Shown in pieces: positions 7,610 to 15,728 of a DNA stretch of 35,672 nt. The stretch spans positions 1-35,672 of IMG/VR virus record IMGVR_UViG_3300025910_000023; one strand, given 5' to 3'. The DNA comes from a virus. The notes beneath the pieces were generated by a model, which worked only from the letters and a program-made list of their open reading frames with translations, searched no databases and had not been told where the DNA came from. Position 1 is the stretch's first letter, and each line of letters opens with the position of its first letter. The position numbers and the translations under genes are program-made.

Positions 7610-7998
7610 GCGGAGAGGTTGCGCTCGACAAGATGATCGCGACCGCGCGCTACGTCGCCGGCGGCGGCTTCGCGCGGGACGGCATGCAGGCCGCCGCGCG
7701 GACCGTAGAGGGCGCGGTCAGGGGGACGGCGGCTGCGGGGACGTCCCCCGAGGGCGAGCCCTGGGCGGCCACGAAGAAAGGCGGCCGCGCGATGGCGCAC
7801 GCGGCCGCGGCGGTGTCGGTCGTCGTCGTAGGGACCGTCCTGCTCCTCAAGCTCGCGGGCGCGGAGGTGTTCCACCATTTCGGCGTGCGCGGCGCGCCGG
7901 CGCGGCCGGTGATCCCACGCGGCTCGATGCCCGACCGGTTGGGAAATGCCGTCCGGTTGGGGTTCGTCGAGGTCTGGAAGACGAAGGTTCGGAAGTGA
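7606..7998 (+). CDS. Phage virion morphogenesis/tail completion protein
   Basis: The 130-residue protein starts at TTG (TTGA overlap). It has the hallmark order of Mu G/HK97 gp10-type completion proteins: GTSPEGEPWAATKKGGRA, a hydrophobic beta region, then VFHHFGVRGAPARPVIPRGS and a terminal basic helix. These proteins finish the neck or the tail before joining. An unusual point is the strongly hydrophobic stretch AAAAVSVVVVGTVLLLKLAG, which reads like a membrane segment but fits an amyloid-like beta strand pair equally well. Confidence 0.65.
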   Translation: MSGEVALDKMIATARYVAGGGFARDGMQAAARTVEGAVRGTAAAGTSPEGEPWAATKKGGRAMAHAAAAVSVVVVGTVLLLKLAGAEVFHHFGVRGAPARPVIPRGSMPDRLGNAVRLGFVEVWKTKVRK

Positions 7999-8546
7999 GC
8001 TTCTCCGAGCTGTTTGACAAGGTGAAGGCCGCGCTCCCCACGGCGTCCGTCGTGTTTGGCGAGCGCGAGATCGGGAAGCAGATCAATCAGGGGCCTGGGC
8101 GCGCGAATCGCGTGGTCTTCGTCCCCGGCGAGGACTCCGGCGCCCTCGGGACGTTCGATCCGCCGGCGGTGCCGGGGCGGAACCTCCAGGTGCGAGGCGC
8201 CCCGGGCCGGCGGCAGTCCCGCGCGCTGTGGGCCTGGAAAGTTGCAGGCCGCGTGTACGTGTGGGCGTATGACGCGACCGATCCGAATGACGAGCGCAAG
8301 CAATGGGACGCGCTTGTCGCGCTTCACGAGCAGGTAGTCGAGGCGATTCACGCGTACCAAAGCGGCCATTACGCGCTTCGCGCGCCGCGCCTGACGACGA
8401 AGACCCACGAGCGGAAATTCGGGTGCGAGATCATGTTCGTCGTCGATCTGTCGCAACCTGTTCTGTCGGCCGACCGTCAACGCACGGGCGTGCTCGAAAA
8501 CGATGGCGGATCGGTGCTCGGCCAGTCCGGGACCGAGCAAGGGTGA
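7995..8546 (+). CDS. Putative tail terminator/neck protein
   Basis: The 183-residue protein starts at GTG (GTGA overlap) and precedes the sheath. Its alpha/beta pattern (NRVVFVPGEDSG, ALWAWKVAGRVYVWAYDAT, then DALVALHEQVVEAIHAYQSG and EIMFVVDLSQPV) is typical of tail terminators or gp37-like neck proteins in contractile phages. These cap the sheath-tube end and join it to the head. No motif is decisive, so the name is positional. A four-base gap separates it from the sheath ATG. Confidence 0.55.
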   Translation: MSFSELFDKVKAALPTASVVFGEREIGKQINQGPGRANRVVFVPGEDSGALGTFDPPAVPGRNLQVRGAPGRRQSRALWAWKVAGRVYVWAYDATDPNDERKQWDALVALHEQVVEAIHAYQSGHYALRAPRLTTKTHERKFGCEIMFVVDLSQPVLSADRQRTGVLENDGGSVLGQSGTEQG

Positions 8547-8550
8547 AGCT

Positions 8551-10011
8551 ATGAATCCTGCGGTATCCTCGACAGTAGCCGATAACACGCTCGGAATTCG
8601 CGCGCCGTCGAACGTCGTGCTCGCGATCATCGCGACGTCGACGGCGGGCACTGCGGCGACCCCGCAGCTCGTCGCGAACGTGCCGGACCTCCAGACCGGG
8701 TTTGGTGGGGGGGTCCTGGTGGAACTCGCGGCGTACGCGATCGAGCGTTACGGGATTCAGTGCCTGTGCTGTCGCGCGGCCTCGACGGTCGCGGGCTCAT
8801 ACGGGACGATCACTCTGGCCGGGACCGGGACGTCGGTTCCGTCGGGCGACGGTACGATCAAGCCGGACAACGATTACGACATCTGGATCAAGTTCCTGAC
8901 GGGCGGAACGATCGGCGTCACGGGCATCACCTACCAGCTCAGTCTGGACGGGGGAACCACCCTCGTCAACGGCGGGGCCGTGTTCGCGCTTGGAACGGCG
9001 ACCAATATCGTGTTCCCAGACGGTTCCGTGAAGATCATCCTGGGCGCCGGGACCATCGTGGCACTTGACGTCGTGTCCGGTCGCGGCATCGCGCCGAAGT
9101 GGGACACTACTGCGCTCGACGCCGCCCTGGCCGCGCTCGCGGCAACACAGTCGAAGTGGACCTACCTCGAGATCGGCGGCGACCTCGACTCCACCGCGGT
9201 GTCGACGATCGACGCGAAGCTCGAAGTGATGCGCGCCGCCGGTCGGAAGCGCCGGGCCATGGGTCACTTCCGCCGCCCGAACGTGGCGGAGTCCGAAGCG
9301 ACGTACCGCACCGCGTTCCAGACCGCCCTCGCGGCGTCGTCCAGCCGCCGCCTCACGGTCGTCGCGGGCTGGGCGGGGATTGACTCGTCCGTCTCGCGGC
9401 GCCGGTACATCCGCCCGCCGTCCCTCGCGGTCGCGCCCCTCGTCGCCTCCGTGGGCGAGGAGATCGACGTCGCGGAGCTCCGCTTCGGGCCGCTCCCGGG
9501 CGTATTCATCCGGGACGCGAACGGGAACGTGCTCCACCACGACGAAACGCAGAACCCCGGGCTGGACGACGACCGCGCGCTCACGCTGCGCACCTGGGAA
9601 GGGCGCGGGCTCGGCGCGTGGGTCAACAACCCGAAGCTCCTCTCCCCGGTCGGCTCCGATTACCTCTACGTCCAGCTCGGCCGCGTCGTGGACCTCGCGG
9701 ACACGATCTCGAAGGAGGAGCTCGAACCGCTGTGCTCCAAGGGCGTGACCGTGAAGACCGACGGGTCCGGCCAGATCACCGAGGAGGACGCGGCCTCGAT
9801 CGAGGGGCAAGTCAACGCCCGGCTTGCGCGCGAAATGACGGGGCTCCGCAAATGCTCCACGGCGATCTTCACGCTGTCGCGCACTGACAACGTGTTGCAG
9901 ACCGGCCAGATCTCCTGGCAGACGCGCGTAGTCCCGCTCGCGTACCTGAAGAAGCTCGTGGGCGTCGTTGCCCTCGTGGCGTCCGACAAGGCGCCCGTAA
10001 CCGTGGTGTGA
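8551..10011 (+). CDS. Contractile tail sheath protein
   Basis: The 486-residue protein starts at ATG 8551; the frame is open further upstream only by overlap with the previous gene. The N-terminal half is variable and beta-rich. The C-terminal region has the sheath core pattern: a conserved GWAGIDSSVSRRRYIRPPSL region, TWEGRGLGAWVNNPKLLSPV, DYLYVQLGRVVDLADTISKE and the terminal beta handshake strand ISWQTRVVPLAYLKKLVGVV. Sheaths polymerise around the tube and contract to drive it through the envelope. The next gene encodes the tube. DUF2586-type sheath is the closest match I recall. Confidence 0.85.
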   Translation: MNPAVSSTVADNTLGIRAPSNVVLAIIATSTAGTAATPQLVANVPDLQTGFGGGVLVELAAYAIERYGIQCLCCRAASTVAGSYGTITLAGTGTSVPSGDGTIKPDNDYDIWIKFLTGGTIGVTGITYQLSLDGGTTLVNGGAVFALGTATNIVFPDGSVKIILGAGTIVALDVVSGRGIAPKWDTTALDAALAALAATQSKWTYLEIGGDLDSTAVSTIDAKLEVMRAAGRKRRAMGHFRRPNVAESEATYRTAFQTALAASSSRRLTVVAGWAGIDSSVSRRRYIRPPSLAVAPLVASVGEEIDVAELRFGPLPGVFIRDANGNVLHHDETQNPGLDDDRALTLRTWEGRGLGAWVNNPKLLSPVGSDYLYVQLGRVVDLADTISKEELEPLCSKGVTVKTDGSGQITEEDAASIEGQVNARLAREMTGLRKCSTAIFTLSRTDNVLQTGQISWQTRVVPLAYLKKLVGVVALVASDKAPVTVV

Positions 10012-10018
10012 GGTAGCA

Positions 10019-10519
10019 ATGGCAACAGGCAAAGACACGTTCCGGCGCAACGGCTTCGAGATCTCGTGGGCGTCGGTGATCCTCAAGGTGCTGGGCGAGG
10101 AATTCTACGGGCTCGCCGGGATCGATTACGAGGAGAAGATCGAAAGCGCTTTCGTGCGCGGCCTCGAGCGCGGTGGCCCTCCGCGCGGGCAGACCCGCGG
10201 TCAGTACTCGGTCGAGGGGAGCACGCTGAAGTTCCCGAAGGGCTCCGCGGTCTCGTTTTACGAGTTCCTGGCCGCCAAGGCGCCGGATCAGAAGAGCCTC
10301 GGGGCGGTCTCGTTCTACCTGTCGCTCCAATACGTGGAGAATGACCTGTCGATCACCGAAGAGCTGTTCGACTGCTACGTCCGCGGTCGTAAGGTGAGCG
10401 CGGCGCCAGGCGCGGACGGGCTCGTGGACGAGGTTCCCTTCACGTGTCTGTACGCGAAGCTCTCCACGCCGAACATGAAGGGCTTGACGGTCTTCGATAA
10501 CCGCTTCGGGAGGTACTAA
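10019..10519 (+). CDS. Tail tube protein
   Basis: The 166-residue protein follows the sheath by seven bases, with GAGGT before ATG. Its size, position and beta-rich layout (RRNGFEISWASVILKVLGEE, ...SAVSFYEFLAAKAPDQKSLG, ...VPFTCLYAKLSTPNMKGL) fit the Hcp-like inner tube of contractile phages. The tube forms the DNA conduit inside the sheath. It overlaps the next ATG by one base. Confidence 0.75.
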   Translation: MATGKDTFRRNGFEISWASVILKVLGEEFYGLAGIDYEEKIESAFVRGLERGGPPRGQTRGQYSVEGSTLKFPKGSAVSFYEFLAAKAPDQKSLGAVSFYLSLQYVENDLSITEELFDCYVRGRKVSAAPGADGLVDEVPFTCLYAKLSTPNMKGLTVFDNRFGRY

Positions 10520-10971
10520 TGGGTGAAGACCTAAGAGCACTCGAAACCGAACTACAAGCCGAGCTCGAAGCGGTGCGCGCCGCGAAGGACGCGCGCGAGG
10601 ACGCCCGCCGGGCGGCTGTCCTCAAGGACGAGATCGCCGCGGCACGACGCCAGGCGCGCGAGGAAGCGAAGCTCGCGGAGCTCGAAGCCGAGCATGGTCT
10701 GCTCGGGAAGTCGCTCGCCCGGATCGACACGATCGACGGGATGATCGTCGTCAAGCGCGCTGACGGGATCAAGGTCCGCAAGTGGCAGGACGAGCACGCG
10801 GACAACGTGACGAGTGACGCGCTCCGACAGCTCGCGCGCCCGTGCGTCGTGTACCCCGAGCTCGGGGACTTCGACGCCATCGCCGCCGAGCGGCCGATCG
10901 TGATCGTGAACGTCGCGACCGAGGTGCTCCGACTCGCCGGGCTCAAGCTCAAGGAACAAGGGTCAAAATAA
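10519..10971 (+). CDS. Tail assembly chaperone, short form
   Basis: This is a 150-residue protein with a long charged coiled coil (about residues 3-65) and a compact C-terminal domain. It lies between tube and tape measure, exactly where contractile and siphophage genomes carry the tail assembly chaperone. Such chaperones coat the tape measure and recruit tube subunits. The gene ends TCA AAA TAA. The -1 frame is open across this stop and continues to the tape measure start, so a longer form is expected by -1 frameshifting (10968-11171). Confidence 0.7.
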   Translation: MGEDLRALETELQAELEAVRAAKDAREDARRAAVLKDEIAAARRQAREEAKLAELEAEHGLLGKSLARIDTIDGMIVVKRADGIKVRKWQDEHADNVTSDALRQLARPCVVYPELGDFDAIAAERPIVIVNVATEVLRLAGLKLKEQGSK

Positions 10972-11171
10972 ACGCCGTCGTCGCGGACGCGCGGCGCGAC
11001 GGCGGAGTCGAAGCGGAGCTCGTGCGGAGCCTCTTCCAGGAGAGAGGCGAGACCGAAGCGGAATTCGTGCGGAGCACGGCGGGCGCCGTCGTGCTGATCG
11101 GCGCATTGCGACAGATTTCGGCTGAAGTCGAGGCGTTGCGGAAGGTCGTAACGAAGGCTTTCGGTGGCTGA
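10968..11171 (+). CDS. Tail chaperone -1 frameshift extension
   Basis: The -1 frame adds about 67 residues (INAVVADARRDGGVEAELVR, ending ALRKVVTKAFGG) and ends at TGA overlapping the tape measure GTG. It has no convincing start codon or Shine-Dalgarno of its own; the first usable GTG lies mid-domain at about 11022. The likely slip is tRNA-Lys on A-AAA-TAA at 10965-10971, where AAA can re-pair one base back before the stop. A textbook X-XXY-YYZ heptamer is not present, so the exact slip site is inferred. The frameshift in this gene is a conserved tailed-phage feature. Confidence 0.6.
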   Translation: MNAVVADARRDGGVEAELVRSLFQERGETEAEFVRSTAGAVVLIGALRQISAEVEALRKVVTKAFGG

Positions 11172-12936
11172 TAATACCGCGACGTTTGCGATCGAGCTCG
11201 ACACCGGCGGCTCCACGGCCGGCGCCGAAGGGCTGGAGTCTGCCCTCGCGAAGCTCAAGGAAGCGATCCGCGCGGACAAGGCGGAGGTTGCAGGGCTGCA
11301 AGCCGCGCTAAAGAACCTCCAGGGCGGAGCGTCGGTCAACCTAGAGCAGTTCAAGTCGCTCCGGGATCAGCTCAAGGCGAAGCAAGCCTCTCTCGCCGCG
11401 GCAACGGACGGCTACGCGAAGCTCGGCGGCAAGTTCGGGGAGCTCGCGCCGAAGGCAGCGGAGGGCGCCAACAACGTCGAAGGCATCCTCGCCGCGGTGA
11501 AGGGCGGCGCCGGCCCCATGGGCGGGCTCCTGGAAAAGGTCCAGGCATTCAGCGGAGCGATCAAAAAGATCGGTGCGACGAAGGCGCTCGCGGTTGGTGC
11601 CATCGCCGCGATCGCAATCGTCGCCGTGGCACTCGCGGCCGCCCTCGTGTCCGCAACGATCGCTATGGCGTCGTTCGCGCTGAGCGCGGCGAACAGCGCC
11701 CTGGCTCAACGTGCGGTGTTCGACGGCATGAAGCTCGGCGCCGGCGGGGCCGCACACCTTACGTCCACGATCGACGCCCTCGCAAGCTCGCTCCCGACCC
11801 CGCGGAAGGAGCTCGAAGCGCTGGCGGAGAAGCTCGCGGCGACCGGGCTCCGCGGGAAGGAGCTCGACGCGGAGCTCAAGAAAGTAGCGACCGCCGACGC
11901 CGTGAAGAAGTTCGGATCGGTCGGCGCCGGGCTCCTGAACCTCGACGTTCAGATCGACAAGTTCCACGAGAATATCGCTCGGATCTTCTCGGGCGTGAAT
12001 ATCAAGCCGTTCCTCGAGGCGCTCCGGAGCATCCTGTCGCTATTCGACCAAAGCACCTCGAGCGGCAAGGCACTCAAGGCGATCGTCGAAGGGCTGTTGA
12101 ACCCGCTGTTCGCGGGGCTCACGTCGCTCGCGCCACTCGCGAAGGGGTTCTTTCAGGGGCTCGTGATCGGCGCCCTGCTCCTGACGATCGCAGTCCTCAA
12201 GGTGAAGAACGCCTTGAAGGACACCTTCGGCGGGTTCCTCGGGCAGATCGATCTCGTCAAGGTCGGTGTGTACGCGGGCCTGGCCGTGTTCGGCGCACTC
12301 GCGGCGATCCTCGCGGTCGTGGCGGTCGTGGCGGTCGTCGCCGCGGCGGCGATGATCCTCGTCCTGTTCCCGTTCATTGCGATCGCGGCGATGGCCACGA
12401 TCGTCCTCGCGCTTGTCGCCGCGCCGTTTATAGCGCTTGTCGCCGCCGCGTCGGCCGCATGGGATTACCTGTCGGGGCTCGACCTGGCCCAGATCGGTAG
12501 CGACCTGATCGGCGGGCTCGTGGACGGTATCGTGGGCGCCGGCGGCGCGGTCCTGTCCGCGATCACCGGCGTCGTAGGCGGGGCAATCGACGCGGCCAAG
12601 TCCCTGCTCGGGATTCACTCGCATTCGAAGGTCTTCAAGGGAATGGGGATCAACACCGGCGGCGGGTTCGCCGAAGGTGTCGACAAGACCCAAGGCACCG
12701 TTGAGACCGCGACCGAAGGGCTCGCGGACGCGGCGGTAGGCGGCGCAGCTCGGGGCGGGGCGGGCGGCGGCAAGGGCGGCGCGGCCGGCGGGGGCGGGAA
12801 CACCTACCACGTCACGGTCCAGGGCGTGAAGAACGCGGACGAGATGAATTCGGATTCGTTCGTGCGCAAGCTGGCCGCCGCGATCGAGGCCGCCGCGATC
12901 GGCGCCGGGCGCTCGCTCGAACCGGAGCCCGCGTGA
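11164..12936 (+). CDS. Tail tape measure protein
   Basis: The 590-residue protein starts at GTG within the previous stop region. It begins with charged coiled coils (EGLESALAKLKEAIRADKAE), then has three strongly hydrophobic blocks (about residues 140-185, 335-350 and 365-430). It ends with the common tape measure signature LLGIHSHSKVFKGMGINTGG and a Gly-rich segment. Tape measures set tail length and can form a channel during DNA ejection. It is short for a myophage, implying a short tail (inference). Confidence 0.88.
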   Translation: MADNTATFAIELDTGGSTAGAEGLESALAKLKEAIRADKAEVAGLQAALKNLQGGASVNLEQFKSLRDQLKAKQASLAAATDGYAKLGGKFGELAPKAAEGANNVEGILAAVKGGAGPMGGLLEKVQAFSGAIKKIGATKALAVGAIAAIAIVAVALAAALVSATIAMASFALSAANSALAQRAVFDGMKLGAGGAAHLTSTIDALASSLPTPRKELEALAEKLAATGLRGKELDAELKKVATADAVKKFGSVGAGLLNLDVQIDKFHENIARIFSGVNIKPFLEALRSILSLFDQSTSSGKALKAIVEGLLNPLFAGLTSLAPLAKGFFQGLVIGALLLTIAVLKVKNALKDTFGGFLGQIDLVKVGVYAGLAVFGALAAILAVVAVVAVVAAAAMILVLFPFIAIAAMATIVLALVAAPFIALVAAASAAWDYLSGLDLAQIGSDLIGGLVDGIVGAGGAVLSAITGVVGGAIDAAKSLLGIHSHSKVFKGMGINTGGGFAEGVDKTQGTVETATEGLADAAVGGAARGGAGGGKGGAAGGGGNTYHVTVQGVKNADEMNSDSFVRKLAAAIEAAAIGAGRSLEPEPA

Positions 12937-13463
12937 TCAATCTGCTCCGAGGGCTTCGGGTGTGTCTCGGCTGTGGAGACACCAAGCGTCAGGTGGATTT
13001 CTATACCGGTCGCCATACCTGCAAGGCATGTGAGATTGCCAAGCGAGTCCAACACTACGCGGCCAATAAGCAGCGCGTCAACGAATACTCAAGCGCCTGG
13101 AAGGCTCGCAATCGAGGGCGGCGCGCCGAGACGCTTCGACGTGAATACGAGGCAACGGATCCAATCGTGCTCATGTTGCGGACCGCGAAGTCACGAGCCA
13201 AGAAACGAGGAGTTCCCTTCCAGCTGACTCCCGCGGATATCGAGGTTCCGGCGGTGTGTCCCATCCTGGGCATCCCGATTCAGCGATCACGCGAGTTGTT
13301 GGCACCCGGCTCGCCATCCCTGGACCGGATCATCCCGACCCTGGGGTACGTGCCGGGCAACGTCGCGGTGATCAGCCAGCGCGCTAACACGATTAAGAAC
13401 AGCGGGACCGCCGCAGAGCATGAGCGAATCGCGGAGTGGATGCGCGCGAAGGGGGCTACATGA
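12933..13463 (+). CDS. Free-standing HNH endonuclease
   Basis: The 176-residue protein starts at GTG (GTGA overlap with tape measure). It has an N-terminal zinc-ribbon-like pair (CLGCGDTKRQVDFY ... CKACEIAK), a basic helix and a C-terminal HNH-type core: CPILGIPI, then SLDRIIPTLGYVPGNVAVIS with QRANTIKNSGT. Such genes are homing-type endonucleases that interrupt phage structural clusters. Base composition supports an insertion: three 60-base lines in the gene hand-count to 57, 65 and 57% GC, against 72% for a line at 14041. It is intact, and the next gene begins in an ATGA overlap, so the insertion preserves coupling. Confidence 0.85.
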   Translation: MINLLRGLRVCLGCGDTKRQVDFYTGRHTCKACEIAKRVQHYAANKQRVNEYSSAWKARNRGRRAETLRREYEATDPIVLMLRTAKSRAKKRGVPFQLTPADIEVPAVCPILGIPIQRSRELLAPGSPSLDRIIPTLGYVPGNVAVISQRANTIKNSGTAAEHERIAEWMRAKGAT

Positions 13464-13978
13464 ACCCCTTCCTAGACGATCCCGATCTGTACGACTTTCC
13501 TCGCATCGCAGATAAGAGAAGTCCCCTGCTCACGGATGTATCGGGGGCAACCTCCCCTAGACATTGGGACGAAAAGAAGGGCTACGGGCTGTCGGGCGCG
13601 ACGCTGGTCTACACGGGGGACGGGCTCGCGAAGCCGGTGCTTCGGTTCTTCGCGTGGCGGCCGGAACACTTCGTCGCGTGGGAGCCCTTCCGCACGATCG
13701 TCGCCAAGCCGCCGTCGGGCGCGAAGCCCACGGCATTCTCTATCGAGCACCCCTTCCTCGCGGAGCTTGGGATCGTGTCGGTCGTGGTCGAGGACGAAAC
13801 CATGTGGACGCAACAGGACGCTGGGCTCTACACGAAGGACGTCAAGCTGATCCAGTGGCGTGAATCCAAGCCCGCACTCGGGAAGCCGACAGCAACGCAG
13901 TGGATGCAAGCGCCGGCGCAATCGGCGGCAGACAAGGCAATCGACGACCTCGTGAAGCAGGTAAAGGCGCTCGCGTGA
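13460..13978 (+). CDS. Putative baseplate/tail-tip protein
   Basis: The 172-residue protein starts at ATG (ATGA overlap) with GGGGG upstream. It lies between the tape measure and the hub/spike gene once the HNH gene is removed, a slot for tail-tip or DNA-circularisation-type proteins. Visible features are an aromatic stretch (HWDEKKGYGLSGATLVYTGD), FAWRPEHFVAWEPF, a block around VVVEDETMWTQQDAGLYTKD and a C-terminal helical tail (ADKAIDDLVKQVKALA). I do not recognise the family; the role is positional. Confidence 0.55.
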   Translation: MNPFLDDPDLYDFPRIADKRSPLLTDVSGATSPRHWDEKKGYGLSGATLVYTGDGLAKPVLRFFAWRPEHFVAWEPFRTIVAKPPSGAKPTAFSIEHPFLAELGIVSVVVEDETMWTQQDAGLYTKDVKLIQWRESKPALGKPTATQWMQAPAQSAADKAIDDLVKQVKALA

Positions 13979-15240
13979 CCGAATTTCTGACGCTATCAGG
14001 CCGCAAGGGGACGTCCGTTGTCGTGCGCGTGACATCGACTGGCCCGTGGGTCGCGGATGTCGACCTCGAGGGCGATGTAGCACTCACGGGCGCGGTGGAG
14101 CTCCGCATCGGACCCCTGACACTTGTCGGCACCGTCGATCCGGAATTCTCGGGCGCGTTTCAGAAGCGCTCGCGGTGCCGCGTCGTCGCCGGCGCGAACG
14201 GATGGCGCACGACGGTCGCGGAGCTCCACTACCACAACGACGCGGAGATCAACCTGTCACAGGTGCTCGGCGATGCGGCTAGCCTCGTCGGGGAAACGCT
14301 CACGGTCCAGGCCGGCGCCGATCGCTCGATCGGGATCGACTGCGCGCGCGAGCTCGGCGCAGCCGCCGACTTGTTCGATCAACTCGGCGCCTCGTGGTGG
14401 GTCGGCTACGACGGCGTGACCGTGGTCGGAACGCGCCCGGTCGCGGACGCGGCCGCAGGCGTGGAGCTCCTCACGTTCGACCCACTGGAACGTGTTGCGA
14501 CGGTCGCCGCGGACGACCCGCGCGCCGTCACGGTCGGCACGCGGCTCAAGTCGCGGCTGGATACCCCGATGATCGTCCGCGAGCTGGAGTTGACGGTGCA
14601 GGGTGCCGCGGTCCGGTTCACGTGCTGGTGTTCGGACGACGACGCGAGCGCGCTCGGGCGCCTCGAGCGCGGCCTCCGCGCCCTCACGCGCGACACCCGG
14701 CGGCGGTACTCGAACATCTACCGGTATCGCGTGGTCGACACGATCGCCGGCGACGGTCCGGGGTCGGGGCGCTTGCTCCTCCAGGCCGTCCGCAAGGGCG
14801 CCGGGCTCCCGAACATGATCGCGGTGTCGATCTGGCCGGGCATGGCGGGCCTGTCCGCGGGGCACGTCCCCGGGAGCATCGTCCTCGTCGCGTTCGTCGA
14901 GGGCGACCTTACGCTCCCGGTCGTCGTCCACTTCTCGCCGAAGGGCGAGCCCGGCGCGCTCCCGACGAGCTCCACGGTTGACGCGTCCGACGTCGTGAAG
15001 GTCGGTCCGACCACGGACGAGGTAGTGATCGGGGACAACGCCAGCCGCGTCGAGGTCGCCGGCGGGCCCGATCCGCTCGTGCTCACCGGCGCCCAGGCCG
15101 TTGGGCGCGTGGTTCGGTATGGGGACTTCCTATACCTGCCCTCGCCCCTTCCGAGCACCCCGATCCCGGTGATCGCGGCCCCGAACCCGGGCGACCCCCC
15201 GGGCTGGCCCCTGGGCGGGCCCTCCAAGGTGTCCGCGTGA
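13975..15240 (+). CDS. Baseplate hub-spike protein
   Basis: The 421-residue protein starts at GTG (GTGA overlap). Residues 1-245 form a hub-like beta-rich region (DLFDQLGASWWVGYDGVTVV). Residues 250-320 form an OB-fold-like block: RYRVVDTIAGDGPGSGRLLL, then SIWPGMAGLSAGHVPGSIVL and VEGDLTLPVVVHFSP. That block matches Mu gp45/P2 V/VgrG spike bases. The C-terminus (330-421) is repetitive Thr/Val/Asp then Pro-rich, perhaps a short spike stem. So hub and spike, which Mu has as separate gp44 and gp45, appear joined in one chain. It should sit at the tail tip and pierce the envelope. Confidence 0.75.
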   Translation: MTEFLTLSGRKGTSVVVRVTSTGPWVADVDLEGDVALTGAVELRIGPLTLVGTVDPEFSGAFQKRSRCRVVAGANGWRTTVAELHYHNDAEINLSQVLGDAASLVGETLTVQAGADRSIGIDCARELGAAADLFDQLGASWWVGYDGVTVVGTRPVADAAAGVELLTFDPLERVATVAADDPRAVTVGTRLKSRLDTPMIVRELELTVQGAAVRFTCWCSDDDASALGRLERGLRALTRDTRRRYSNIYRYRVVDTIAGDGPGSGRLLLQAVRKGAGLPNMIAVSIWPGMAGLSAGHVPGSIVLVAFVEGDLTLPVVVHFSPKGEPGALPTSSTVDASDVVKVGPTTDEVVIGDNASRVEVAGGPDPLVLTGAQAVGRVVRYGDFLYLPSPLPSTPIPVIAAPNPGDPPGWPLGGPSKVSA

Positions 15241-15728
15241 GCTTCACCGACGGCCTCACCCCGGTCTTCCTCGAGGCGCTGGACGTCGCGGGGACCGACT
15301 ACGCCGCGTCGCTCACCGCGCCCCCCGTCGTGCAGATCGTCGCGACGGACGACCTCGGGCGCGATCTGTCGTGCTCGTCCGATCTCACCGATCTCATGCT
15401 GGACGTCGACGAGATCACCGCCCTGGCTCAGGCTGTGTTCCGCCGGATCACCACACCCCACGGAATGGTGATCGATGCGCCCGACTACGGGCGCGACCTC
15501 CGGGAGCTCCTGTCGAAGGGGCTCACCGCGGCCGAGCGGGACTCGTCCCTGACGCTGTTTCGCGCGGAGATCCTCAAGGACGAGCGGATCGAGGAATGCA
15601 TCATGACCGCGACGTTCGTCGGGGACTCGGGGATCGTCACAATGGCGTGCAAGTCCTCGCTCGGGCCCTTCAAGTTCACGTGTGACGTGTCCGCCGCGGA
15701 GGTTCTCATGTCAGAGGTGTCCTTCTAA
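15237..15728 (+). CDS. Baseplate wedge protein, gp25/Mu gp46-like
   Basis: The 163-residue protein starts at GTG (GTGA overlap). The core DLTDLMLDVDEITALAQAVF, followed by RRITTPHGMVIDAPDYGRDL and LTAAERDSSLTLFRAEILKD, is the gp25-like/DUF2634-type signature (conserved GRDL after an aspartate-rich turn). This protein starts sheath polymerisation at the baseplate. It overlaps the J-like gene by one base. Confidence 0.8.
   Translation: MSFTDGLTPVFLEALDVAGTDYAASLTAPPVVQIVATDDLGRDLSCSSDLTDLMLDVDEITALAQAVFRRITTPHGMVIDAPDYGRDLRELLSKGLTAAERDSSLTLFRAEILKDERIEECIMTATFVGDSGIVTMACKSSLGPFKFTCDVSAAEVLMSEVSF

Noticed and set aside
8797-10086. Long minus-strand frame over the sheath
   Set aside because: Antisense shadow; no start context or domains.
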